Shown: positions 23,943-35,680, numbered from the stretch's first letter. The stretch is 64,000 nt of DNA from Agapanthus africanus (GCA_030015575.1 JASDDO010000026.1:189311739-189375738); one strand, 5' to 3'. Made by a program: numbers and translations. Notes: a model not told the origin generated them from the sequence alone.

Positions 23943-25726
23943 TCATGAATTAGGCCCGTAAAAACCATAAATGCTATAATAAGTCTGAACAAAAGTTAGA
24001 ATCAACAGCACGACAGCAGCAACCAACGAAATAATCGCCCAAGGATTCCCAAAATAGTTATGCTTCAAGCTAGCTCTCCAAGCGTTCCACCTATGATTGT
24101 AATACCTATTCACTTGCTCGGAAAGCCCCGACAAGTAACTGTCGCTAATATCGAAGACCACTTCCTGGCACAATCTATTGAAAAGATCGGCGACCTCGCC
24201 ATCATTTCCAAGCCAATGCTCAACTATCCCATTGTAATGCAGGTAGGCGACATCCTCCTCCGAATTTATCAGGTTGTTCATAAAGATCGCGTACCAAGTT
24301 ATGTAGTTGCTGCAGTCCATATGGCACTGCTCGAACGCGATCAGATTCAACAACAGAGATTTTGTGCCGTCGTGGATTAAGAGACGAGGGATTTTTAGCA
24401 CCCCGTCTTTGAATTTGATGTCCCAGAACCTGTCGGTTTTCCGTCTCCTGAACTTGATTCCAGCTTCTCTTAGCTCGCTGACGCAGTGGACCAGCTGCTG
24501 CCGACGCTTGTCGGGGATGCAGTGCTTGGGTGACGTCCGGCATTTGATCCAGATCCGTGGCGGAGGCTCCAGCCCCACGCTCAATAGGCTGTGCCTGAAC
24601 ACGTCGAGGCAGTGGAGCCCGCTTCCATCGGACAAAGGATCGAATGCTGAAACAAATGATGAAGAAGTTTGTAACTTGTTGTGGTTGCTCCTGCGGAGCG
24701 GCTCGTCGGTGGGCATTAGCGGATCGAAGAACTGCACGGCGAGCCTGTAAAGATAAGGAAATTAAATGGTTGGCCCAAGATTTGTGCATAATTGATGGAT
24801 TTAAAATATGGCAAAATTCTACTCAAACATGCGTAATATTATGACTCAAGGGATTCATATGTGACAACATTAAGAAAATTTATATACAAGAAGGACTCTT
24901 CTCATCGATTTAACTTTTCCTATCTCTCTGAGTTGCTTTCTATGCCTAATTGTTAACATGGTTTCAGAGCTTTATGGAACCTGGATACCAGCCCGGCCGG
25001 CTCTGGCCAGCCCATCTGGATGGCAAAAATCTGATCCAAAACAAACAAAGGGATCTGGTTTTCCAGCATGATCATGTCACGCTGCACAGAATGCATCGTA
25101 CCACGCATGGCAAACACCGGGTCGTTGTGGGAGTACCCAAGTTGCTTGAACCCCTCGCCAGCCGCACCACGAAACATCTCTAGCATGAAAATACTATCAA
25201 GAATCATTGTTTCAACGAACTCGTCACTTGATAGCACGATGTTGCCTTCATAGCACGCACGGGCCTTTTCCTCGAGCGATTGTATCGGGAATATGTAGTC
25301 TTGGATATCATGGCCGGTGCGTGTGAGGGCCATGTTGAGGGCCCGCCATTTGTGGGTCTCCATGTGGCGGAGCCGGCGCTTCCCGCGGTGGTAAGGGCCA
25401 AGGGAGACAATTTGGGGGACGTAGGACTTGTCTTCATCGTCTTGGCGGAGAGGTTTGGGCACTTTGTAGATGGAGATCTTAGCCCAAGGACATGAGGACT
25501 CTTGTTGGTTTGCTTGGTGGAGCTTTTCTTGGATTGAGATGATCCATTCAGGGTTGAGGTTGAGGGAAGGGGGATGAGGCGGAGGTGGAGGGAGGAGGAG
25601 GAGAGGAGGATTTGATGGAGAGGGAGAGGCTGGTTGGGATTTGGAGATGTTTGATTCAACCGTTTCTTTGAGCTTGAGAGTGATCAGGTACCAACTTAGG
25701 AGATCATTGTTGAATACAGCTACCAT
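23943..25726 (-). CDS. DUF247 / UPF0481 membrane protein, two exons, 515 aa
   Basis: Exon 1 is 25726-24981 and exon 2 is 24744-23943, with a 236-bp intron (donor CCAG/GTTCC, acceptor TTACAG/GC). The splice keeps frame: 746 + 802 nt = 515 codons plus stop, and it restores the family sequence GLVSRLAVQFFDPLMPT at the junction. DUF247 (PF03140) hallmarks run from about residue 85 to the end: ISIYKVPKPL, PQIVSLGPYHRG, ETMILDSIFMLEMFR, DMIMLENQIPLFVLDQIF, KIPRLLIHDGTKSLLLNLIA then FEQC, and a C-terminal hydrophobic segment (about residues 484-506) expected to anchor it in a membrane. Residues about 30-55 are low-complexity and proline-rich. It most resembles At3g02645-like members. Biochemical function is unknown; grass relatives at the S and Z loci are self-incompatibility candidates, but nothing here shows that role. 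No inactivating change is seen. The start is the first ATG of the open frame. Confidence 0.9.
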
Positions 25727-26160
25727 TTTTGATATCAGGGACGCCTGCTGGAATAAAACTTGGAGGTGTGCTTTATTCCTCTAGATGTGCTCAAAACAAG
25801 AAAGCTAATTCCTTTTGCTTTTTACTTTTAATTGGTTCTGATGGATCTCTGGATCTCCTTCAGATATTACGTTCCGTTGATCTGCAGCGAGTGGAGACGA
25901 GCAGCTGAGATTGAATTGGGAGGTTGCCTTCTGAAGCGTGTGGATCTCAATGGGCTTGAAGTGGTTGAAGCCTCGCTACCTGCAAGGAAGTTCCGGGGGT
26001 GGTTGTGCCACCGAGGACCCTCCGACGATCAACTCAGACGGGCTAAATGGGTAGAGTAGCGGCCTATTGGGGTAAACTTGCCTTATCTGAGTCGTTTGAG
26101 AGAGGAGATTATATAGTGACAGCCATGGGCTGGCGGACACGAGATTCACACCGGCCATTA
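25727..26160 (-). promoter_or_regulatory. Upstream region of the DUF247 gene with a TATA-like box
   Basis: On the minus strand a CTATATAA box (26109-26116) lies about 385 bp before the ATG, implying a 5' leader of roughly 350 bp if used. ORFs in this stretch are short and unconvincing. The box is seen; its use is inferred. Confidence 0.4.
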
Positions 26161-27177
26161 CGCCCCTGGCGTTACACCCGCATGAAAGGAGGGATTCCCC
26201 ACTGATGACGAGATACGCACGTTAATGGGGGAACGTGATGGCGTGCAACGCGGGATCGTGGGCGGCAGGTAACTCGCGTCTAGCGCGATTCGCGGAGCCG
26301 TGGCGGAGACGCTTGCGATTAGTGCTGTGGGTCGGTCGATGGGACCGAGGAAGCTAAACTCGGCGGGAGGCTCGGGGACGAGCGGGAGGCCGAGCGAGCT
26401 TGGTTCTGTGATAGCTCAGAGGCGAGCTAGGGGGCTGAGGGGGCTCAGCGTGTAGGAAGGCTCGGAGGCGAGCCGACGGTTGTTTGTAGGGCGAGCATGG
26501 AAGTGGTCTGGAAGGCCACCGAAGGTCGGGCACATCCTCGGGTCGAGGGCCCAGGGTATGCTTTCAATATACTGTTCTTGATCCTTTCTTGTAGGCTTTA
26601 GGACACGTCACTTGCCACGTGTCATGATCTAGGGAAACCCCGGTATCGAGTATCATCATTAGCCCCCCACTCTTGTCTCGACCCATTAATGGGTCGAGTC
26701 GAGAGTGGTTTGACCAATCACCCAGGGTAAGGCCCTATTTGAAGATATCGTCATTGCATATTCCCGGGCAATTTATTGTATTTTCTTGGTGACGTCAGCG
26801 GATCAGGGAAGAGATCTCTCATTAAAGAGGATGCGCCGATTCGGGCGTACGTTCATTGGAGTGCCAGGTCTTGTGTCCGACGCTGGTTGGCTGACGTAAT
26901 GGGCCGCTGGTGTTCTCGTGTCCGATAGGTCGCGCCCAATGCTCGTGCGACAGGTGGAGCGTCAACGGCCGTTGAATACAAAGTGTCATTTTGGCGGAAT
27001 ACGATCGGCGCCGCTGGATGTGTTTGCCGATTGTTATAAATAGAGGTGGGATTCCCCCGAGGGTCCACACTTCTCTATAATTTCCTCTTCCCTCCGTGTA
27101 TTTGCTCGGCGCTCTTCCCTCTAGGTCGGATTTCCCGCGTTCTTCTCTCGGATGTCCCATTCCTTTACTCAGGTTAG
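26161..27177 (+). promoter_or_regulatory. Promoter-like region of the Transposase_28 fossil
   Basis: GC-rich at first, with repeated GCTCGGAGGCGAGCC-like palindromes at about 26360-26480. Next come a 42-bp imperfect palindrome (26667-26708) and a TATA box TATAAATA (27035-27042), 136 bp before the ATG at 27178. It may be the LTR of the Transposase_28 element or the promoter of a host-like gene; no LTR edges could be fixed. Confidence 0.5.
26667..26708. repeat. Large palindrome upstream of a TATA box
   Basis: A perfect 22-bp palindrome at 26677-26698 (arms CTCGACCCATT / AATGGGTCGAG) is flanked by a second matched pair, CCACTCT (26667-26673) and AGAGTGG (26702-26708). Confidence 0.8.
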
Positions 27178-27811
27178 ATGTCTTCCTCTGAGGAGTTTGA
27201 CGAGGTAGTTCGGATAGAGTCTAGGGAGTCTTCTGCAGCTTCCTCCTCTTCCTCCGGGTCGGAATCATCCCGGGAGGTTAGGGTTAGTCGCGCTTCCCGG
27301 GGTCTTGCGGTGTGGACGGTCCCCAAAGCGCAGGTCAGAGGCGTCTGTGACGCGTCATCCATATTGAAGCATGCGGAAGAGCTTGCTACCATTCGGGCTC
27401 ACTTCCACATTCCTCCCGGCTTCTCGCTTCTTCTGGCAGGGCAGGGGGAGAGGGCAGACCAGGTACGGGACAAGGAGATTGCCTTGTACCTGGAAGCCTT
27501 TTGGGCCGGAATGCGCCTGCCCTTCTCCCCCGAGGTGAGTGCGGCGTTGAATTGCTTTTAGTTAGCCCCGGGCCAGTTAGTGCCGAACTCTTGAAGGATT
27601 CTCCTTGGGTTCCTGGTCCGGTTGAAATTGCGGAAGATCCCTTTCAGTTTGAGCCTTCTCCTTTCCTCTTTCTGCTACAAAAACCACCCTAGCACTCTCA
27701 AGGACGAGCCGAGCTTGGTATACATTACTTTTAGAAAGCACCGAGGAGGTGCTGCCGGGTCGGGGGTCGTCGTTGTACCTTCTTCCATCCATGAATGGAA
27801 GAAGAAGTTAT
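27178..27811 (+). pseudogene. Transposase_28 (putative gypsy-type) fossil, N-terminal part
   Basis: Opens with a Ser/Glu-rich N-terminus, then a segment typical of PF04195 (Transposase_28): ATIRAHFHIPPGFSLLLAGQ, then EIALYLEAFWAGMRLPFSP. Later a short conserved-looking stretch ending VVVPSSIHEWKKK lies directly before the copia insertion at 27812. The family is named in Pfam as a putative gypsy-type transposon; its biochemistry is not known to me. It is broken, with a few breaks plus large insertions, and is treated as a fossil. Confidence 0.65.
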
Positions 27812-29706
27812 TGTTAGTGTTTATGCCCTAGAAGGCCATTACTGTATCATACTAGTTTGTATATTACTTAATGGAAGCTTGGGATATTCACATGTATATA
27901 ACAGTCTTGCTAAATATGGTAGTATGCTACTTGGTTTTTCTATCTTAATATGTGAGTATACGTATTGATAGAGCTCTTAGGATCTTGCTTGACTACCAGC
28001 GTTGTGATGGCAGTCACACTAGTGGGGGCTGGGTAGTCTACAAGCACATCCTTATTCAGGTCCCTGGTCGTTGGATTATCGAGACAGAGCATCGATACTC
28101 CGGAGTAGACTAGTGTGTATGCTTCTCATCCCAGTTGGGGAGATGGTCTGTCCCACAGCCGTCAGTACGTCGTACTGGAGATAGTATACAGGTGCTCGTT
28201 AGATTACGGGTACACCGGACAGGACTCACAGGGAACTGTTGGTTGGTTTTATACCAGTCGTCAGTGAACAGTTCCCAGGTGACATGAGTACAGCATAGTC
28301 CGCAGACTTGACACTGCTACTTCGCCTCGAGTGTGTCCCACTGTTCTTAGATTGCTACCGTACCACGGCTCAAAGGAGTCGTGCAAACAGGTAGCAGTTG
28401 GGTGCAGTCCCGAGCACTTGGAGGCAGTGGCGGTTAGACATGATTCGTCTCTCCCGGTATTGGGGGTTGATATCGCGCTGTGTCAGAGAGCCATTACGCA
28501 AAGTCCCGGGCCAGGGCAAGCGAGATTTGCTGGTAGGTTCCAGTAGTTTCTCAGGGTGTAATGGGCTTCGCTCCGACACGACTTATACCGCTATTAGGGG
28601 ACTGACGCTTGCCGCCCCCTAGGCCCGATATGCGATAGTCTAAGACGAACGGACCGAACTGTATGGAGATTGTCACATCAGACTCAGTAGAAGTTCGGAT
28701 GGGTTTCCTCATCGGCCTTCTTATCGACATCTACCTGGGGACCGTTACGTACAGCTAGTGCCGCTTGCGGTCTGTGGTTAAACCCACTGCCAGCGTAGTA
28801 GTCGAGTCTCTAGAGTCCCACACAGAGAGTTTCCCTACTCCAGGCGAACCGATATAGAGGTCGTATGGTTTTACGACAAGGGTTCGGACGCATACGTGTG
28901 TTTACGCACGTACGACTTTCGGACAGTTTTTACCAGTCGGCTTTGGTTTAAGCCAGTTACTGGTCTCCGGTTATTGGATTTATACAGTCTAAAGTTTTTC
29001 CGTATTTTTGCGGAAAGGAGGGGCGTTCTCGTAATTGCGCGAGAAGCTTCTAGAAGATGGTGACTAAGGAGGTTTAGGTAGCATATACAATGAATGTGAT
29101 TAGTGAGTCATATGGATGATTCATCCATGTCATTAATGCATCATAAATGCTTAATGACTCATGGATGTGAATCATCACTAGATATTATCAAGCATGGTTG
29201 TTAAATTCATTTCATTTCTTTTCTTGATAAAAGAAATGCTTGATATATATTATCATAACTCATTATTCTCACTTCATTATTATCTTCATCTTCTCTCTCC
29301 TCAAGCTCTCCCTCTTCAAACTCTAATCCTCCCCTCTCATGTGTTGAGTACAAGGATTAGTTAGACTAATTAAACCATAACCCTCACTCTATATCACCTA
29401 GCTTCTTTGATTAGCACTTAAAGAAGGTTAGTTGCCTCAAGTTTAGAGGCTAAGCTTGGAGTAAAGCTCTCGGGTGGATCGTCTACTACTTCGAGAAGGC
29501 CGAGGAAGGAGGTGGAGTTCGTAAAGACGAAGGACACGATTCGTTAGGTGTAATCCCTTTACATAGTAGTTGTTAACTTCTATGTTTGATGTTAGTTATC
29601 GTTTAGCTTCGATTCGTGCGGTTAGTCGATGTTTAAGCAAAGAACAAGATCGTTTTTCATTTTTCCGCCTCCCCGCAAGTCGTGGGGTGTTGTACATCGA
29701 CTTACA
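27812..29706 (+). repeat. 5' LTR of the nearly whole copia element
   Basis: TGTTAGTG...CTTACA. It contains the three consecutive hairpins at 28860-28964 and is near-identical to 35681-37575. Confidence 0.95.
28860..28964 (+). other. Three consecutive conserved hairpins in the copia LTR
   Basis: H1: GTCGTA-TGGTTT-TACGAC (28860-28877). H2: TACGTGTG-TTTA-CGCACGTA (28893-28912, one wobble). H3: two-tier, outer arms ACCAGT / ACTGGT (28932-28964) and inner GGCTT-TGGTTT-AAGCC (28939-28954). The same three are found at matching places in the other copia LTRs of this subfamily, with stem changes on both sides. Confidence 0.75.
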
Positions 29707-29707
29707 G

Positions 29708-29720
29708 TGGGATCAGAGCC
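29708..29720 (+). other. Primer binding site
   Basis: TGGGATCAGAGCC, one base after the LTR. It resembles the plant initiator tRNA-Met site (TGGTATCAGAGC) used by many copia elements. Confidence 0.8.
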
Positions 29721-31725
29721 TCGCTAAACAATAAATAACTTACTTGCAAATTTGTATGAATTTCGAACGGAAAAAACGAAACCAGAAAACCCCGAAATCA
29801 CTAGTTTCTGTCGAATTTTAAATAAAGTCCTAAAATTTTTCAGGGAGGTTCAGAAAGCTTAAAAAGACAGTAGAAGAACACCCAAGAAATTTGGGCCCCT
29901 GAATCGCCTAAAGTACCGCGGAACCGCGGCGGATCGCACCGATCCGCCGCGCTTCCGCCGCCGAGTTGGCGATTCAGGAACCCAAATTTCCTGTGTTGCT
30001 TCTCTGTGATATTTGGTATTTTCTGAAATATTTTATTTTTGCTCAGGTTTCAGGTTTACAGAGAAGTATTGGAGCAAAATTAAAAGTGTTTAATCGATCG
30101 AAATTATACAGTATTTGCTTGATGGATTATATCTGTGTTTGTATAATGTGTTCGTAAACCTCCCCTAACTGCTAGTATGTCGGTTGGCAGGGGGTTGCAC
30201 ATTTCTGTAATGGTTTTTACTGTTTGTGGATATGAACTGTGTTGGACTGTTGTGATGTATAGCCGGGGTTATGTGATGGGTTATTATTTAATCCATTTGA
30301 TGTAAATGTAATTTGTTGTAATATTATTTTGCGGGGCACATCCAGGTTGCGGTTGTAGCCACCGTTGTATTATTTCATTTTACTGTTTTTGCTCCTAGGA
30401 CAGACCCAAGGTGGGGTGCACAAACTGCCGGGCGGGTAGTTTGCCGTATCCGTTGGGGTCTTGGGTGGGGTAATGGCTATTCATCACAACTGTGTAATCC
30501 GTCTTTTGTTGCAGGCTCAAAACAAACACGGATTACTTGCAAATCCAATAAAGTTCATCTGTGATCTGGAATGCCTATTATTGCGTCTGACGAATGTACA
30601 ATATCTATATATGATAGCTATTTAGACGTCACTTATGTTTTTCACCCGTGCTAGCCCAGCCCCCGCTCTGTCGTTAGTTAAGTAACCTAACGGGTGATGA
30701 CGGGACCCCGTGGCGAATGCGGATGGCATAAGAGGACGTTGTATTTTCGTTGTTTTCTGCAATGATAGGTTAATGATGGGACGCATTATCTATAATGCAA
30801 AGAAAAACAAACCAAAGTTTAAATCGTTGGAACAATTTAAAAGAAACCACTCGGTTAATTTTAAAAAACAGATAATTTTTAAATGCAGAGCTTTAACCAC
30901 TCCTTTTAAAAGCTATCAGGTTCCTTCGGTTATATCAAGTTCACTACGTTCACGGTTTCGCCAAAACCAGTCGTAGCCCTCCGTCATTTCTTATGGATAG
31001 TTAGTAGTATTCAAGCTATGTTTGTTGGCTTTCGTCAAGGCATAGTGTTTGGTAGCTACTGGGTATTCATTTGTTGCATAGATAGATGTGTTGGTTTGGG
31101 ACAGTCGCATTACCTTGTTGGCTTACGTCAAGGGTATATACGGGTGGGTTCAAATTAACAAGATAATGATGGGCAGAACTTGACATGTGACTTATGATTT
31201 GTTGGCTTACGTCAAGGTCATAAGAGCATGGGGCAAAAACCTATATCGGGAATTTCTAAAGAAACTGAAATTTGCAAAGAGATGCATACCATTTGGAGTT
31301 TGATGAATGTTGGTAGGATTTCTTCAACATTATCATACGATGATATTTGGATCCCGATCCTACTGTGAGTATATGCTACTTATCAGGATATTCGTCACTT
31401 AACGATCAATGCTATAAACCAAGTAGGTGTCCAGAAAAGTGTCAGCGGGGTTACGCCCGCAGAGAAAAGAGGTTATTTAATTAAGGAACTTCGCGAAAGC
31501 GTTGGAAAACCTCCCTCGAAGTATCGACACTGGCCTGGCTGAACGGTTAAGCAAGTATTGTACGGTGAGAATAGTCCTGGCTAATTCTTCTTTTATGGTT
31601 TGAGGAAGGATTCGAGAAAAAGTGGGAGCCATCCAGTTTAGATAAACTAAAAACCACTCTAAACTTGCAAGAGCATCATGCTAAAGAGTTTTCTTCTCTC
31701 TCTCCTAATTGCAGCGACCCTGAAA
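29721..31725 (+). other. Untranslated leader of the nearly whole copia element
   Basis: About 2 kb with no credible gene. It carries three copies of a GTTGGCTT(A/T)CGTCAAGG motif (31022-31040, 31114-31132, 31199-31217), the leader block shared by all five copies (about 31420-31560), and a polypyrimidine tract ending in CAG at 31712-31714, 11 bp before the gag ATG, which looks like a splice acceptor. It lacks the duplicated GTCACTCCCGG segment of the gag-poor copies. Confidence 0.7.
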
Positions 31726-34700
31726 ATGACTGGACTTAAGTTACTTTTAGAGAAAAATATACTGACAGGGCCAAACTATAAAGATTGGCTGCGGAATGTC
31801 AAAATGGCTTTGACCTATGACAAACTGGGGTACGCCCTCACCGCTACGGCACCTGCTGTCCCTGGTCCCAAATCCAGCAATGCGGATAAGGAAATCCGCA
31901 AAACCTGGGATTTAGATTGCGCGAAAGCCAAGTTCATCGTGCTTGCCTCAATGAACAATGAACATCAGAGGAGGCACGAGGATATGAACCTAGATGGCAT
32001 ATTTCTCCATACAAAGGAATTTTATGGAGAGCAATCTCGTATAGCAAGATACGAGACCTCTAAGAACTTGTTTCGAGCGAGGTTGGCTGTCGGGTCATCG
32101 GTAGGAGAACATGTCCTAAAGATGATCGGCTATATTGAAGAGCTCGCAGACCTTGGGACGACTTTGGATAATGAGCTCTATACAGACCTTATTCTCCAGT
32201 CCCTTCCTCCCACCTACGCCCAGTTTATCCTGAATTTCAACCTTCAAAGAAAAGAAGTTGAACTTCCGGAACTCCTGAACATGTTAAGGAGTGCAGAGGG
32301 CACCTTGCAGAAAGCAAAGGAAACACCCGCTATGTTTGTTAGCGGTGCATCTTCTTCCGGGTCCAAGGCTAGGGCTAAAGGAAGGAAGAAGAAGGCCGCC
32401 ACCAAACCTAGAGGAGGTGTTAGTAAGGTGGGAGGGAAGGGAAAGAAAAAGTTTGCGGTACCAGTAGTTGGTCAGGATGAGTGCTTCCATTGTCACAGGA
32501 AAGGGCACTGGAAGAAGGATTGCAAGGCGTGGAACGCCAAGAACCAGGAACCGAAGCAAGCTGTGGCTTCGACTTCAGGTGTGTTTGTAATTGAGAATTG
32601 TCTGTCGATCAACTCTACTTCCTGGGTATTGGATACCGGATCAGGATCTCATATTTGCAATTCATTGCAGGCACTGAGAAACCGTAGAGTGCTGAAGGAA
32701 GGTGATATGACCCTAAAGGTTGCTAACGGAGCTAGCATGGGAGCTGCGTCCGTCGGGGATTATCACCTAGGATTGACGAGTGGACACATTTTGGTTTTAC
32801 ATAACTGTTATTTTGTACCAAGCTTAACGTGTAATATCATATCAGTTTCCTTGTTATCAAATAAAGGTTATGATTTCACGTTTGTAAGAGATGTTGTTAA
32901 CATCCACCTTAATCATGGTTTGATTGGGTCAGGTACACTAAATAACGGTATATATGTTTTAAACCAACTCCAAATTTTCAACGTCCAGAACACACTAAAA
33001 AGAAAGTCTCCAGATTTAAATAAAGCTTTCTTATGGCATTGTAGACTGGGTCACATCAATGAGAGAAGGTTGACTAAGTTGCATAGAGAAGGATATTTGG
33101 ACTCGTTCGAATATCAAACTTATGACACTTGTCAATCGTGTCTCAAAGGAAAGATGACAAAGACTCCATTTACTGGACAAGGAGTAAGAGCGAGCGAGCT
33201 CTTAGGACTCATACACAGCGATGTATGCGGTCCAATGTCTACACATGCAAGAGGTGGTTTTTCCTATTTCATTACTTTCACGGATGATTTCTCTAGGTAT
33301 GGACATGTCTTCTTAATGAAGCATAAATCCGAAGCCTTTGAGAAATTCCAGGAATACAAGAGTGAAGCGGAAAACCAAACAGGCAAAAGTATTAAGACAC
33401 TGAGATCTGATCGAGGTGGAGAATACTTAAGTGCCGAGTTCCTAGGTTACCTAAAAGAGAAAGGAATTCTCTCTCAGCTTACTCCTCCATACACTCCACA
33501 GCACAACGGTGTATCGGAGAGACGGAATCGAACCCTATTGGATATGGTACGATCCATGATAAGTAATGCTGAGTTACCACGATCTTTCTGGGGTTATGCG
33601 CTAGAATCAGCGGCATATCTTTTGAACAGAGTTCCAACCAAAACTGTGCCTACCACACCATATCAGATGTGGAGTGGGAAGAAACCCTATCTTCAGTACC
33701 TGAAGACATGGGGATGTCCAGCTTTTGTAAAAAAGCAGCATCCGGACAAGCTCGAGGCACGCTCAGTAGAGTGTAAGTTTGTAGGATATCCAAAGAACTC
33801 TATGGGATATTGTTTCTATTACGCAGAGGAACAAAAGGTTTTTGTTTCTCGTCATGCCCGCTTCTTAGAAACTGAATTTTTAGAAAATCAGAAGAGTGGG
33901 AGCGAAATAGAACTGAAAGAAATTCCAGAACCACAAACTGCTACTGAAAGTTTGGTAGAACCGATAGTTCAAGAAGAACAGGACATTCCCGCACCCCTCC
34001 GCAGGAGTAGTAGGCCGTCTCATCCGCCTGAGAGATACTACGGTTTTCTCATAGATGGGGATAGAGAGGATTGCATCATAGATGATGATGAACCTACTGA
34101 CTTCCAGCAGGCCATCCAGAGCGGCGACTCGGTACGATGGCTAGATGCAATGCGGACCGAAATGGAGTCCATGTACACCAACAAAGTATGGACTTTGGAC
34201 TTTGCTCCAGATGGGGTAAAACCCATAGGATGCAAATGGATCTTCAAGAAAAAGATTGGTGTAGAAGGACAGGTGGAAACCTATAAGGCTAGACTTGTTG
34301 CAAAGGGTTTTCGTCAAAGACCTGGTTTGGACTATGACGAAACTTTTTCTCCAGTGGCTATGCTCAAATCCATTCGGGTCCTTCTTGCTATTGCTGCCTT
34401 CCATGATTATGAAATCTGGCAGATGGACGTAAAGACGGCTTTTCTGAATGGAAATTTAGAAGAGTGCGTCTATATGGATCAGCCAGAGGGTTTCAATCAG
34501 AGTGGGAGCAGTGGGAAAGTATGCAAGCTGCTTAAGTCCATTTATGGACTAAAGCAGGCATCGCGGAGTTGGAACATCTGTTTTGATGAGACAGTCAAAG
34601 AATATGACTTTATCAAAAATCCAGATGAACCGTGCATATATAGTAAAGTTGTAGCCAGAAGTGTCGTATTCCTCGTCTTGTACGTGGATGACATTCTATT

Positions 34701-35666
34701 GATAGGAAATGACATTCCTATGCTACAATCTGTCAAAGGATTCTTGTCACACAGGTTCTCCATGAAAGACCTGGGTGATGCCTCTTACATTCTGGGGATC
34801 CGGAAATATCGTGATAGATCCAAGAGGATGTTGGGACTTTCGCAGTCCAGGTATATCGACACTGTACTAAAAAGATTCAGTATGGAAGATTCTAAGCGCG
34901 GTAATCTATCGGCTTGTCACGGAATCACCATCTCCAAAGAGATGTCTCCCAAGACTGATTTGGAAAGGGAACGCATGTCTATTATACCCTACGCTTCTGC
35001 GGTAGGCTCTATAATGTATGCGATGTTGTGCACCAGACCAGATGTAGCTTACGCACTGAGCGTGGTAAGCCGGTATCAGTCAGATCCAGGGGAGAAGCAC
35101 TGGATAGCAGTAAAGAACATTCTCAAGTACCTGAGAAGGACTAAGGAGATGTTCTTGGTTTACGGCGGAAAAGACCTCAGGTTGGAGGCCTTTGCTGATT
35201 CCGGCTTCCAGAGTGATAAGGACGATTCCAAGTCCATGTCGGGTTATGTCTTTACCCTCAATGGAGGGGCGGTGTGCTGGAAGAGCTCTAAGCAGGACAC
35301 CGTTGCTGACTCAACGATGGAAGCGGAGTATATAGCTGCTTGCGATGCCGCAAAAGAAGCAGTCTGGATGAAGAAGTTCCTAACAGAACTTCAGGTGGTT
35401 CCTACCATTGTTGATCCAATACCTCTGTATTGCGACAACAACGGAGCTATAGCTTTAGCGAAGGACCAAGGTCCCATCAGAAGTCCAGACACATCTTAAG
35501 GCGGTATCACCTGATCAGGAAGATCATTGATCGTCAGGAGATCGAGGTTCGGAGAGTTGCTTCTGAAGAGAACATTGCTGATCCATTCACGAAGGCCCTA
35601 CCTCAGATTCAGTTCGAGAGGCTACTCGAGATCATCGGTCTTCGATACGCCAGTACATGGCCCTAG
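31726..35666 (+). pseudogene. Copia gag-pol coding region, nearly whole
   Basis: Gag starts at 31726 (MTGLKLLLEKN), with a UBN2-type gag domain and a CCHC zinc knuckle (CFHCHRKGHWKKDC, about 32480-32523). Then come protease (DTGSGSHIC, about 32632), GAG-pre-integrase (HCRLGHI, about 33038), the integrase core with DDE-type blocks (about 33200-33700), RT with YVDD (34681-34692), and RNase H near the end (MEAEYIA, about 35319). One open frame covers nearly all of it, with about one break. It would supply capsid protein, protease, integrase and reverse transcriptase in the cytoplasm-to-nucleus cycle of Ty1/copia elements. An earlier in-frame ATG at 31678 lies within the polypyrimidine tract and is a less likely start. 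Confidence 0.9.
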
Positions 35667-35680
35667 TGCAAGTGGGAGAT
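35667..35680 (+). other. Polypurine tract
   Basis: The purine-rich GCAAGTGGGAGAT lies directly before the 3' LTR, as expected for plus-strand priming. Confidence 0.75.

Noticed and set aside
24220-24789. Antisense open frames over the DUF247 gene (also 24307-24750 and 25204-25659)
   Set aside because: They are shadows of the well-supported two-exon DUF247 gene and cross its intron or lie in other frames.
28331-28622. Short open frames at 28331-28622 and 36200-36536 as genes
   Set aside because: They are the same stretch of the two copia LTRs and overlap conserved non-coding LTR blocks.
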